DNA from: Luteimonas rhizosphaerae
GTDB lineage: Bacteria > Pseudomonadota > Gammaproteobacteria > Xanthomonadales > Xanthomonadaceae
NCBI RefSeq assembly: GCF_002849595.1
Contig: NZ_NRQR01000020.1
Location: 124,001-188,000 of the forward strand
Reading direction: 5' to 3'
Length of the DNA stretch: 64,000 nt
Shown: one piece after another, positions 17,240-25,767 of the stretch
Numbering within the stretch: position 1 is the first letter of the stretch
How the letters are laid out: each line of letters opens with the position of its first letter
The notes under the pieces: generated by a model
What the model was told of the DNA's origin: nothing
The model's input: only the letters and a program-made list of their open reading frames with translations
The model's database searches: none
Made by a program: the position numbers and the translations under genes

Positions 17240-17555
17240 TGTCTGGCAGTCCACTGCCTCACCCCGTCACTCCGTCGATGTCGCACTCGCCTTGATGGGC
17301 GGAACGTGGAAGCCGAAGCTTCTGTATCACCTGCAGCATGGTCTCCGACGGGTCGGCGACTTCAAGCAACTGGTGGAAGGCATCAGTGAGAACGTGCTGA
17401 TCCAGCAGCTCCGCGAGCTTCAGACAGTCGACGGCGTCGTTCGGCACGGCTAGCAGGACGTGCCTCCGCGCATGGACGACACCACGACGGCATTCGGCCT
17501 CACGCTCTCAGGCGCGCTCATGCCGCTTTGCGAGTGGGGATGCAGAACCGGCTGA
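17240..17555 (+). pseudogene. HxlR-family regulator pseudogene, duplicate of 15118-15465
   Basis: The translated core VDVALALMGGTWKPKLLYHL and GISENVLIQQLRELQTV is nearly identical to the intact HxlR protein. A TAG at 17451-17453 replaces the Tyr codon of HDYQEVPPR. Reading continues as QDVPPRMDDTTTAFGLTLSG to TGA at 17553-17555. The original N-terminus is lost or replaced. DNA similarity to the intact copy is high throughout, so this is a recent or partial duplication now inactive. Confidence 0.8.
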
Positions 17556-17734
17556 GGGCGCGCGGCTGTCAGGCACGGATCCGCCCCACGCGGAACCTGG
17601 CACCGTGATTGCTTCTCTGGCCTAGACTGGCCGGCGCCGCAGCAGCCCGTTGCATGGCGCAAGCTGCAGGTGATCTGGCGTCGTTTGCGCTTGGCGTTCT
17701 CGACCCGAACGGCCACAGTGCTCGGTGAACGGCA

Positions 17735-18814
17735 ATGGGATGCGACGAGGTTGCGCCAGTGGACAAGTGCAAGTTGGGGCGGGCCGTCTGGCTCACGCTG
17801 GATCGGCTTGGCCTGCCGCCGGCCGCAGTGCTGCGGCAGGCCCGGCTGCCCGCCACGCTTCACCTGCAGGAACAGGCGATTCTCACCACGGCCCAGCTCT
17901 TTGCACTCTGGAAGGCCATCGGTGACCTGACGACGGACCCCGGGTTCGGCATCCAACTGGTCGAGACGACCAGCACGATGGGGCACAAGCCGGCATTTCT
18001 CGCTGCCTCTCTCGCTGCCGACTATCGCGATGCCCTCTCGAGAGTTGCCCGGTTCAAGCGGTTGTGTGCGCCGGACCAGTTGCACTTCGAGGAACGGGAC
18101 GGGCACTTCTTCATCACCCAGGCGTGGCCTTTCGCCACCGAGCCTGTTCCGCCCCTGCTCGCCGATGTCAGCTTCGCCATGCTGCTTGAAATCGGGAGAC
18201 GCGGCATCGGTCAACACCTGACGCCTGTCCGTATGGACTTCGCACGGGCCGGTCCCACACCCGACGTGCATCAGGCCTACTTCGGTTGTCCGGTCCGGTA
18301 TCGCGCGCCAGGCAACGTTCTCGTCCTCAGGTCGGCGGATGTCGATCGCCCCTTTCCCGGTCACAACCCGGAGCTTCTCGATCTGCTGACGCCAGCGCTG
18401 AACACGGCGCTGAGCGAACTTCAAGCCGAGAGCTCCGTGCGCGCGCAGGTCAAGGCCGTTCTCAAGAGAGGCCTAGCGAGCGGCCGACCGGAGATCGCCC
18501 ACGTGGCGCGCGAGCTTGGCGTGAGCGAGCGCACATTGCAGCGACGCGTCACGCAGGAGGGCTCGACCTTTCGTGCGCTTCTCCATGAAGCGCGCCAGGA
18601 GCTCGGGCATCAGCTGCTCGCCGATGCCTCGATGGAAATCGAAGAGATTGCCTACCTTCTCGGCTACCAGGACACGAACTCCTTCTACCGCGCCTTCAAG
18701 GACTGGGAACGCATGACGCCCGGTCGCTGGCGGGAGATCCACGGCGTGGGCGGCGCCGCCCATACGCTCGCGAGCAACCCGGAACGTGGTGAGAGCGGCG
18801 CACGCTGCGAGTGA
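17735..18814 (+). CDS. AraC-family transcriptional regulator
   Basis: 359 residues. Residues about 20-205 resemble the N-terminal ligand domain of OruR/ArgR-like AraC proteins (PPAAVLRQARLPATLHLQEQ, HLTPVRMDFARAGPTPDVHQ). The C-terminal AraC DNA-binding domain spans about 255-340, with HVARELGVSERTLQRRVTQE as the first HTH and IEEIAYLLGYQDTNSFYRAF with WERMTPGRWR as the second. The start is upstream of LGRAVWLTLDRLGLPP. The next gene downstream in the same direction is an SDR (352 bases away), a plausible target. The inducer is unknown. Confidence 0.9.
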   Translation: MGCDEVAPVDKCKLGRAVWLTLDRLGLPPAAVLRQARLPATLHLQEQAILTTAQLFALWKAIGDLTTDPGFGIQLVETTSTMGHKPAFLAASLAADYRDALSRVARFKRLCAPDQLHFEERDGHFFITQAWPFATEPVPPLLADVSFAMLLEIGRRGIGQHLTPVRMDFARAGPTPDVHQAYFGCPVRYRAPGNVLVLRSADVDRPFPGHNPELLDLLTPALNTALSELQAESSVRAQVKAVLKRGLASGRPEIAHVARELGVSERTLQRRVTQEGSTFRALLHEARQELGHQLLADASMEIEEIAYLLGYQDTNSFYRAFKDWERMTPGRWREIHGVGGAAHTLASNPERGESGARCE

Positions 18815-19166
18815 ACCGGTGCGTGCTTCGCTGCTGAGCCGCCCCCGTCCCAGCGCGCTCCAATCGCCTGGCGCGGCCGCGATCGTCTGCCCTCCAAACG
18901 CGATCCCTTGACTGGCGAACCACGGCCCGGATCTGGTCAGCGCACAAGCGTGGCGCCGCACTCGGCACCGGCGAACAGGACGCGACGCAACGCTTCGACC
19001 TGATGGGAGCGCACAGCGTCGGACGAGGTCGCGTGCCCAGTTGGCGCGAACTGCGAGTGAACTGGCGTTCTCCGCCACTGAGTTCGTCGTCGGGCAGCGA
19101 TAACGTCGTCTGCCCCACACGCCGGCTCTGACGAGCCGGCACTGAACAGCAGAAGGAAACACCTCG
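18815..19166. other. intergenic between araC-type regulator and SDR
   Basis: No gene is supported. It probably carries the SDR promoter and an AraC-type site, but no clear direct repeat was found by eye. An AGAAGGAAAC ribosome-binding site precedes the SDR start. Confidence 0.35.
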
Positions 19167-20135
19167 ATGCCAACGATCCTGATCACGGGTGGTCACAGCG
19201 GTATTGGACTGGAATGCGTCAAGCGGCTCGTCGCGGAACCGCATCGGCATATCGTGCTTGCGGGCAGAAGCCCGGATCGCATGACCGACGTGGCGAACCA
19301 GCTCCGGCAGGCCAGCGGGACGACGGTCCGCACCCTGCCACTCGACACGTCTTCGCTGGCCTCGGTCAAAACGGCCGCAGCAGGGCTTCGCTCGTTGATC
19401 GAGGCCGGGGAGATCGACCCGCTCCAGGCCATCCTGTGCAACGCCGGTGGACGTGGCTTCGGACCAATCTTGCATAGTCCGGAGGGATACGAGGCAATGT
19501 TCGCGGGCAATTACATGGGGCATTTTCTGCTGGTCAATCTGCTGATCGACCGTGTGGCCGCGGATGGCCGAATCGTGTTCACTGCCAGCGGGACCCATGA
19601 CCCCGATACCCGTGACGGGAAAGCCGTGGGGCCCGCAGTGGAACCCGACGCCTGGACACTCGCGAAGGTCGGAGCGGATGGCGGAACACCGCTTTCCTCG
19701 GGCGTGCGCTACGCCACCGCCAAGCTGTGCGTCATGCTGTTCGCCTATGAGCTGCACCGCCGGCTGCGACGGCGCGGGCGTGGGATCGCCTCCATCGCCT
19801 TCGATCCCGGCTCCGTCTCAGGGACCTCCTTCCTTCGCGGCGCACCGCCGCCCCTGCGGTTTATTGCCGGCACCGCCTTCGCCAGGCGGCTGATGAAGCG
19901 CGCTGGCTTCACGGTGGGCCGCCTCGATGTTTCGGGCGCGTCGCTCGCCAGACTGGCGACTGACCCGGCCTATGCGGACGGGTCCGGCAAGTACTTCCAG
20001 GTCAAGGACGGATCGTTCGGTGAGACGCGTTCGGCGACGATGTCCTATGACGAAACCCGCGCCGCCAGGTTGTGGGATGCGTCCAGGCAGCTGGTCGGTC
20101 TGACGACGGAAGAGGAATCCGCCTTGCTGCGCTGA
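19167..20135 (+). CDS. SDR-family oxidoreductase, protochlorophyllide-reductase-like subgroup
   Basis: 322 residues, longer than classical SDRs. The motif ILITGGHSGIGLECVKRL is at residues 4-21, AGRSPDRM after beta-2 points to NADP(H), ILCNAGGRGFGPI gives the NAG motif, RIVFTASGTHDPD the catalytic Ser, and SSGVRYATAKLCVMLFAYEL the Tyr-x-x-x-Lys. The extended C-terminal region (FSVGRLDVSG-like, SGKYFQVKDGSF) fits the RDH/POR-like extended group. AGAAGGAAAC lies just upstream of the start. It may be regulated by the upstream AraC protein. The substrate is unknown. Confidence 0.88.
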   Translation: MPTILITGGHSGIGLECVKRLVAEPHRHIVLAGRSPDRMTDVANQLRQASGTTVRTLPLDTSSLASVKTAAAGLRSLIEAGEIDPLQAILCNAGGRGFGPILHSPEGYEAMFAGNYMGHFLLVNLLIDRVAADGRIVFTASGTHDPDTRDGKAVGPAVEPDAWTLAKVGADGGTPLSSGVRYATAKLCVMLFAYELHRRLRRRGRGIASIAFDPGSVSGTSFLRGAPPPLRFIAGTAFARRLMKRAGFTVGRLDVSGASLARLATDPAYADGSGKYFQVKDGSFGETRSATMSYDETRAARLWDASRQLVGLTTEEESALLR

Positions 20136-20867
20136 GGGCGGAGAAAAGAAGGATCGGGGCAATCAGGACGCACCACCGCCATCGGAAGGCCCGAAGACAG
20201 GGCCGGAGTGCGAAGCATCCGTCCATGACGCCGCGCGTCGCCTGCTGTTGCCAGTCGATCTCCAGTGCGAGGCCGATGCCCCGGTACCCGAGCATGCGCA
20301 TGCCCCACCGTCCCCGCATCGATCTGCCAGATGTTCCTCCGCACATGGTCCGGGGGGAAACGATCGCCAGCTCTGCAGCTCTGCAGCGCTGCGTCGACTG
20401 CGATCGCGGAGTCGATGCACCTGCGCCCGCGTCCCAGTACCAGCGCGTTGACCGGGCACGTCGGGGCTCACCGCATCCGATGTGGTCCAGCCAGCGGATT
20501 GCATCGCCTGGCGATCCGCGTTCCGGCCCACACGCAGCCCCCCATCCGAACGAGGCGACGCGGCGGTCGCAGTGACGGCGCCGTATCGCCCGCCTGTCGC
20601 TGGCGAGCGATCACGCGCAGCAACGGGTCTTCCAGGGTCGCGGTGCGGCCACGAACTGCCAGCAACCGCACACGACGTCTGAAGAAGTGAATCCGGCACT
20701 GCCACCCCGATCCGTCCGCCCGCAGCAACCTGCCTGATATCCATCGGCGCGCGACGCCCGGACTTGCGGCCTGTGCCCGCTCGGCGCACCGTTGCAGCAG
20801 CGCAGCCCGCATCCACCCGGCTGCAGACGAATCGACCCAGGAACCGTTTTCGAGGGAGACAGACACC
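20136..20867. other. 730-base region without a supported gene
   Basis: Open frames exist on both strands but show Arg/Ser/Pro-rich shadow composition and no domain. A weak minus-strand frame at about 20580-20680 (LLAVRGRTATLEDPLLRV) has some protein-like texture and may be a relic. The gnd ribosome-binding site GAGGGAGA ends the stretch. Confidence 0.35.
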
Positions 20868-21845
20868 ATGCAGATCGGAGTGATCGGCCTTGGCCGGATG
20901 GGCGGCAATATCGCGCGTCGCTTGATGCGCGGCGGCCACGACGTCGTGGGCTTCGACCAGAACACGGCGGCCACCGGCGCGCTGGCGGACGAAGGCATCG
21001 CAGTCACCAGGTCGCTCGACGCGCTGGCGGCCCGACTGCAGGCGCCCCGTGTTTTCTGGATCATGCTGCCGGCGGGCGCCATCACCGAGTCCACGATCGA
21101 GGCGCTGATTCCGCTTGCCGCGCCCGGCGACATCTTCATCGATGGCGGCAACAGCTTCTACAAGGACGACATACGCCGGGCCAAGGCCTGCGCCATGCAA
21201 CACCTCCACTATGTCGATGTCGGCACCTCGGGCGGCGTCTGGGGGCTGGAACGCGGCTACTGCATGATGATCGGCGGCGAAAAAGCGGTGGTCGAGCGTC
21301 TCGATCCGATCTTCGAAACGCTGGCACCGGGCCATGGCGAGTTGCGCCGTACCCCCAGCCGCAGCGGCCCCGTCAAACCGTCCGAGCGCGGGTACATCCA
21401 TGCGGGCCCCGCCGGCGCAGGCCACTTCGTCAAGATGGTCCACAACGGCATCGAATACGGCCTGATGCAGGCCTACGCCGAGGGCTTCGACATCCTCAAG
21501 GGCAAGGCATCGGAGAAGCTGCCCGAGGAGGAGCGGTTCGAAATCGATCTGGCGGAGGTGGCGGAAGTCTGGCGGCGGGGCAGCGTGATCTCCTCGTGGC
21601 TGCTCGACCTGTGCGCATCGGCCCTCGCCGATGACCCGCGTCTTGCCGGGTTCTCGGGGAACGTGTCCGATTCCGGGGAAGGCCAGTGGACGATCGACGC
21701 CGCGATGGAAGAGGCCGTGCCCGCCTACGTGCTGTCTGCCGCGTTGTTCGCCCGCTATCGCAGCCGCGTCGACACCACCTTCGGCGATCAGCTGCTGTCG
21801 GCGATGCGCTTCGGCTTCGGTGGGCATGTCGAAATGCCGCAGTAA
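20868..21845 (+). CDS. gnd: 6-phosphogluconate dehydrogenase, decarboxylating, short NAD-type
   Basis: 325 residues. The Rossmann motif [20 protein letters not shown] is at the N-terminus, [14 protein letters not shown] near 84-97, the family signature [20 protein letters not shown] near 109-128, and the catalytic [20 protein letters not shown] near 184-203. The length is about two-thirds of classical Gnd (about 470 aa), matching the YqeC/GndA-like group often linked with NAD rather than NADP. The reaction is 6-phosphogluconate to ribulose 5-phosphate plus CO2. GAGGGAGA lies upstream of ATG. A transposase relic begins about 40 bases after the stop, marking the left edge of the accessory island. 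Confidence 0.9.
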   Translation: MQIGVIGLGRMGGNIARRLMRGGHDVVGFDQNTAATGALADEGIAVTRSLDALAARLQAPRVFWIMLPAGAITESTIEALIPLAAPGDIFIDGGNSFYKDDIRRAKACAMQHLHYVDVGTSGGVWGLERGYCMMIGGEKAVVERLDPIFETLAPGHGELRRTPSRSGPVKPSERGYIHAGPAGAGHFVKMVHNGIEYGLMQAYAEGFDILKGKASEKLPEEERFEIDLAEVAEVWRRGSVISSWLLDLCASALADDPRLAGFSGNVSDSGEGQWTIDAAMEEAVPAYVLSAALFARYRSRVDTTFGDQLLSAMRFGFGGHVEMPQ

Positions 21846-21884
21846 CCAACGAAGGTCCAGGGACACGTCGGCACGCTCGCGCCC

Positions 21885-22312
21885 TCAATCGTGGATGCCG
21901 CGCTCCGGGTGCTGCGCGTCGAAGGTGTGCCGCGCGGCTTCGATCACCGCGACATCGAACTCAATCCAGTCAGGGCCGCGATGGTGGAGCAGCCCGAGGA
22001 CGACCGCTGGACCAGCGTGCATCCGCATCTGGGCAGCACTTCTGACGCTGCATCCGATCTACACCGCGCTCGGCGCAGACCGTACCCGCCGAGCGGACGC
22101 CTATCGCACGTGGCTGTACGCACTGCTTGCACCCGATGAACTCACTCGCATCCGCATCTACATGGCGCAGGGAAAGGCGCTGGGTGATCCACGCTTCCAG
22201 CTGATGATGGCCAAGGCGCTGAACCGGCCCGTAGTGACCAGGCCGCGAGGGCGACCATCGCGGCTCACGGGCGTAAAGCTGGAGATGGACCAATTACCTC
22301 CGCCCCTTTATT
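21885..22312 (+). pseudogene. RAYT (REP-associated tyrosine transposase) remnant, C-terminal part
   Basis: The frame reads FDHRDIELNPVRAAMVEQPE and DDRWTSVHPHLG. After a frameshift near 22040 it continues LTLHPIYTALGADRTRRADA, then LLAPDELTRIRIYMAQGKAL and NRPVVTRPRGRPSR. ELNPVRAAM followed by Y-R and GRPR-type tails is typical of Y1-Tnp RAYT proteins, and the neighbouring intact RAYT has IELNPVRAAMCR. The N-terminal HUH and Tyr motifs are missing, so the gene is dead. It ends at CAATTACCTCCGCCCCTTTATTT, echoing the AACCTGACCCC(T) ends. Confidence 0.75.
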
Positions 22313-22395
22313 TCTCCGCCCCTTTTTTTTCATTGATGGCGGCATACAGCGCGTCGCACTCGATACTGTCGCGCCCGTATTAGACTAAGAGTAAA

Positions 22396-22425
22396 TGCGC
22401 CACGGGACTAAGCGTCCGTGGCGCA
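22396..22425 (-). terminator. hairpin terminator for the 40-aa peptide gene
   Basis: TGCGCCACGG (22396-22405) pairs perfectly with CCGTGGCGCA (22416-22425) around a 10-nt loop. On the minus strand a TTTACTCTTAG tract follows. It begins nine bases after the stop codon of the small gene at 22434, which supports that gene being real. Confidence 0.65.
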
Positions 22426-22433
22426 ATATGAGA

Positions 22434-22556
22434 TCAGGCTGGCCTGCAGTAAACTGGGAGATAGGTATTGCACTCACCTGAATCTTCGGGCGGGGTCGAA
22501 GCCGGAGCAAAGAAAGAGCTACCGGCAAGAATAAACGCTAAAAATCCAAGAGACAT
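22434..22556 (-). CDS. small secreted cysteine-containing peptide, 40 aa
   Basis: ATG at 22556 is preceded by AAAAAAGGATATTCAA, a good ribosome-binding site. The product begins MSLGFLAFILAGSSFFAPAS, a compact signal-like hydrophobic segment, followed by about 20 residues TPPEDSGECNTYLPVYCRPA with two cysteines eight residues apart. A perfect hairpin lies just after the stop. The low-GC, non-core composition fits the surrounding island. The mature peptide could form one disulfide. No family is recognised: a pheromone, bacteriocin-like or toxin peptide is possible but unproven. No immunity or export gene is visible beside it. Confidence 0.55.
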   Translation of the reverse strand: MSLGFLAFILAGSSFFAPASTPPEDSGECNTYLPVYCRPA

Positions 22557-23178
22557 TTGAATATCCTTTTTTAGCTAGAGAGATTGGGCAGGGCCCAAAT
22601 CGATACGAGCACGATCCAGGTAATTCGTCAACAGCACGCCATGAGTTAAAGAATTTTATTGACTGCGGACAATCGGAGTTAGCATTGGCGTGGCAACAAC
22701 CAAGTGCTTGTTTTAAGACCACTTGATTCAGTCATTACTGGCCGCTGAGAGTTTATTTTCACAATTGTTCGCGGCTCCTTCCTACGCGAATTTTTCTTAA
22801 TTTTGAACGTTTTTAATTAGATGACGCGATCTTGTACCGGGTATACGCCGACCGAACTCGCCACCCAAAAAAAAAGCACACGGAGGATTGGCACGCCGAC
22901 GCATCAGAAAGGACGCAGGGATAGTTGGGCAATCGAGCCACGCCAGACCCTTACGTGCGGGAGCGGGCGCGCGCTTCATCCCGACATTGTCGTGCAGAGA
23001 CGCAACCTTCAGCACGTGTTGCTGGAACGGGGTCTGCTGGTCGGACCCGCCGGCGCAGGCCACTGGAAAACGGGAAAACGGGGTCAGGTTGAATTCCGGC
23101 CCACTGTTCGGAGAACACCGACTGACGACGAGCTTAGCGCCGGCGAGCTTGGAGGTCCGCCCGCCCCTGATCACGCGC
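22557..23178. other. AT-rich intergenic segment of the island
   Basis: 22,560-22,880 is visibly AT-richer than the flanking chromosome and carries the presumed promoter of the leftward 40-aa peptide gene. Further right, GGGGTCAGGTT at 23080-23090 begins the left flank of the RAYT unit. No other gene is supported. Confidence 0.45.
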
Positions 23179-23881
23179 ATGGCCCGACTTACCCGGCTCG
23201 ACCTGCCAGGCATCCCGCAGCACATCGTCCAGCGCGGCAATGACCGCCAGCCATGCTTCGCGCTCGACGTGGATTACCAGCAGTACCGCCAGGAACTCGG
23301 CGAGGCCGCCCTCAAACATGCTTGTGAGGTGCACGCCTACGTGCTCATGACCAACCACGTGCATCTTCTCGTGACGTCAGCAGAAGCCGGAGGCATTTCG
23401 AGAATGATGCAGGCCATCGGCCGGCGCTATGTCGCATGCTTCAACGCCCGCTACCGGCGCACCGGCACCCTCTGGGAGGGCCGGTTCAAGTCGGCGCTGG
23501 TCGACAGCGACGCCTACGTACTCGCCTGCTATCGCTATATCGAACTGAATCCTGTGCGCGCCGCCATGTGCCGCGTGCCGGGCGACTACGCCTGGAGCAG
23601 CTACCACGCCAACGCACTGGGCCGGCATGAACCGCGCTTGCGTCCCCACGCGGCATGGACCGCACTCGGCACCACGGACGCAACGCGCCAACAGTCCTAC
23701 CGCGAGCTAGTCGCCGCGGGCATCCCCGATGACCTGCGCGATGCCCTCGCGCTGCACACGCGGCAGCAGAAGCCGTGGGGTAGCGACCGCTTCAGAAAGG
23801 AGATCGAGGTGCTGACCGGGCGCGCCCTCGAAGTGCGACCGGCAGGCAGGCCGCGGGCTTCCAGAAATGGAACCTGACCCC
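23080..23881 (+). mobile_element. RAYT unit bounded by 11-bp inverted repeats
   Basis: GGGGTCAGGTT (23080-23090) and AACCTGACCCC (23871-23881) are perfect inverted repeats bracketing a single intact Y1-type transposase gene. The right repeat is the core of the GTGAACCTGACCCCG repeat multiplied downstream. This arrangement, a RAYT flanked by REP-like ends and not a full insertion sequence, is typical for REP-associated transposases. Confidence 0.65.
23179..23877 (+). CDS. REP-associated tyrosine transposase (RAYT, Y1_Tnp family)
   Basis: 232 residues from ATG 23179 (MARLTRLDLPGIPQHIVQRG, a characteristic N-terminus). The metal-binding HUH motif is in YVLMTNHVHLLVTS near residues 54-67. The single catalytic Tyr is likely in MQAIGRRYVACFNARYRRTG near 76-95, and WEGRFKSALVDSD and YRYIELNPVRAAM follow as in the family. 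The enzyme cuts single-stranded REP hairpins and is held responsible for REP spread. It appears intact and is the only complete copy in the window, so it is the candidate for mobilising the downstream GTGAACCTGACCCCG repeats. Confidence 0.93.
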   Translation: MARLTRLDLPGIPQHIVQRGNDRQPCFALDVDYQQYRQELGEAALKHACEVHAYVLMTNHVHLLVTSAEAGGISRMMQAIGRRYVACFNARYRRTGTLWEGRFKSALVDSDAYVLACYRYIELNPVRAAMCRVPGDYAWSSYHANALGRHEPRLRPHAAWTALGTTDATRQQSYRELVAAGIPDDLRDALALHTRQQKPWGSDRFRKEIEVLTGRALEVRPAGRPRASRNGT

Positions 23882-24031
23882 TTTTTTATGGCCCGCGCAT
23901 CGGCCGTCGAAGCGGGATAAGTGAACCTGGCATCGTTACCCTCCCTTCCCGACTGGCCTACGTTGCGGCTCGGGCGGCGTCATCCTAGATAAGTGAACCT
24001 GGCACAGCTATTCCGGGCACCGTTATTCCGG

Positions 24032-24637
24032 TTACCGATAATACAACGCCAGTTTGACATTGAAATAAGCGCCAGCGAGAAGGAACGTGGATATCCAAAA
24101 TGTGAGAAAAAAAACTGCTGCAACAGTTAGATCGCTAGTCGACGCGAATTCCAGAAATGCGGAGGTCCGAAGACTGGTTGCCGGACTGACGGCAAGCGCC
24201 AGAAACAGCATCAGCGGTGCGCCCGCGCCCAAAACCAAACATGCCAACGACAGCCGCCAATGCTCCATAGGCGTCATGCTGGGCGAGGTCCAAGTCAAGC
24301 GCCGCCGAAACGATGCAAGATTTGCGAGGAGTACCGGCACATATAGAAAAAGCATCCCGAAGAACAAACTTGGCATGTAGTCGAGGGCAGGATTCCGCGA
24401 ACAAATGGCCTGAAACCTCGCTTGATCCGGGAGCAGTGCTTCGTTCACAAGACCGGTCAGGTCGATGCCGAAGACGGCCATCGCGATAGCGGCCACGAAA
24501 TAGAGGTAGAGCGCGATCTCCATGACGTCCAACTTTCGATGCGCAAATGATTTGAAGTTACGCATGTGACGGCTCATTTCCAGCTCGGCCCGCTTGAGCA
24601 AATCATTTAAGTCACGCAAACTAAAATAGTCGCGCAT
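24032..24637 (-). CDS. hypothetical membrane protein, four predicted TM segments
   Basis: 201 residues, low-GC relative to the core genes. A charged helical N-terminus (LNDLLKRAELEMSRHMRNFK) precedes hydrophobic segments at about residues 39-60 (IALYLYFVAAIAMAVFGI), 89-105 (LFFGMLFLYVPVLLANL), 127-148 (LSLACLVLGAGAPLMLFLALA) and 168-195. No domain is recognised and no ribosome-binding site is obvious at ATG 24637, whose upstream sequence is the repeat copy at 24642. The gene is bracketed by repeats on both sides like a cassette. Confidence 0.6.
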   Translation of the reverse strand: MRDYFSLRDLNDLLKRAELEMSRHMRNFKSFAHRKLDVMEIALYLYFVAAIAMAVFGIDLTGLVNEALLPDQARFQAICSRNPALDYMPSLFFGMLFLYVPVLLANLASFRRRLTWTSPSMTPMEHWRLSLACLVLGAGAPLMLFLALAVSPATSLRTSAFLEFASTSDLTVAAVFFLTFWISTFLLAGAYFNVKLALYYR

Positions 24638-24771
24638 GACGGATGAGTGAACTTGAACCCGTTATTTCACGGCCCGCGCATCGACCGCCGAAGCGAAATA
24701 AGTGAACCTGGCGCCGCTACCATTGACCGACCAAGACGGATAAGTGAACATGACCTCGCTCTTGGACCCCG

Positions 24772-25113
24772 TTATTCACTATTCGCCATCTTCACGATAA
24801 ACCTGTAGTCGATTACGTAAAGCAAAATCGCGAGAGGTATGCACGAAAGTAGATAAATAACCCTTAAATCCTCCTGAGGCCACCCGCTTTCCTTCATGTA
24901 CTCAAGCAACCTCGAGATGGCTGCAGGCGTAATCAAGAAAGATAGAAATAAGTGGACGTTGAATATCGCACATCTCGAAATATATCGAATAAAGATATTC
25001 TTGCTTCTGATAATTTTCAGGGGTTTAAGCGATAGCGCGATTTGTGACCTTAAAACCATTCCTACCGCACCGCCAAGGAATATGTAAATTGTCGCCAATT
25101 CAAAGATTTCCAT
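24772..25113 (-). CDS. small hypothetical membrane protein, 113 aa
   Basis: ATG 25113 (MEIFELATIYIFLGGAVG) has GGAG about 8 bases upstream. Hydrophobic segments lie at about residues 5-22, 48-68 (CAIFNVHLFLSFLITPAAIS) and 84-102 (VIYLLSCIPLAILLYVID). AT-rich codon use marks it as foreign to the core chromosome. No family is recognised. It sits between repeat copies at 24739 and 25438, another cassette-like unit. Confidence 0.6.
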   Translation of the reverse strand: MEIFELATIYIFLGGAVGMVLRSQIALSLKPLKIIRSKNIFIRYISRCAIFNVHLFLSFLITPAAISRLLEYMKESGWPQEDLRVIYLLSCIPLAILLYVIDYRFIVKMANSE

Positions 25114-25299
25114 CGCTCTCCATTTGTGCGTTAGAGAACACCTAGAGAATTCCAAGAGCGCTTGTGGGTCTCGTGGCTTGCAACCGAGACCTCGCATGCG
25201 GTGCCTCAGAATGGCGTCCGTTGCGCTCGCTTTCTTGGCGGCATGCTAAGTCGAGATTTGCACTCTGTCCCCTGCTATTGCAAGGATCGGACCCCGCGG

Positions 25300-25390
25300 C
25301 CGATGTGCCGAACCCCACGTGCTTAATCTGACAGCCCGTTTCCCGGCAGTACGCGGCGAGCAGATGCTCCAGCCGCCCCCCCTGTCGCAT
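25300..25390 (-). pseudogene. 5' fragment of the Mrr-like nuclease gene
   Basis: Reading leftward from 25390, MRQGG then RLEHLLAAYCRETGCQIKHV repeats the N-terminus of the intact gene at 26643-27542 (DRLEHLLAAYYREAGYQVEH). The sequence upstream of the start, including the GTCGCATGCCGCCCCCCTGACTGG.. stretch and the hairpin, is also shared. The fragment ends soon after in unrelated sequence. A third, frameshifted fragment lies near 27733-27783. Confidence 0.7.
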
Positions 25391-25526
25391 GCCGCCCCCC
25401 TGACTGGCCGACGTCGCCGCTCGCGCGGCGTCATCCTGATAAGTGAACCTGACCCCGCATTCGGGCGTCCGTCCTGCGCATCGACCGAGCAGGACGGATA
25501 AGTGAACCTGACCCCGTTATTGCTTA

Positions 25527-25706
25527 GCCATCTGGCGTGGACTGCTGGACGAGGCGCTGCCCGACCAGCAACTCGATGAAACCCGGCAGTACCTGCAACA
25601 GCAACGCGCCTGGGGCCGTGACGACTTCCGCGCGATGGTCGAAGCCAAGACGCGCCGCTTTGCGGGCACATGGCTCGCGCATCGACCGTCGAAGCGGGAT
25701 AAGTGA
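25527..25706 (+). pseudogene. transposase 3' fragment between two repeats
   Basis: The open frame AIWRGLLDEALPDQQLDETR, then QQQRAWGRDDFRAMVEAKTR and LAHRPSKRDK, ends in TGA inside the repeat copy at 25698. It starts directly after the repeat copy at 25497. A diverged partner lies at 15633-15772. The sequence looks like the C-terminus of a second transposase family in this genome, of which only tails are left here. Confidence 0.6.
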
Positions 25707-25767
25707 ACCTGGCACCGTTAGTCCTTACGCATGTTTGTCAATTCGCATTTTTGAGCGCGACGAGCGG

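Noticed and set aside
20468-21151. 227-codon minus-strand frame overlapping gnd
   Set aside because: Most of it is antisense to gnd, and the part outside shows no recognisable protein.
22519-22722. 67-codon minus-strand frame with several Cys
   Set aside because: It overlaps the better-supported 40-codon peptide gene in another frame and has no ribosome-binding site.
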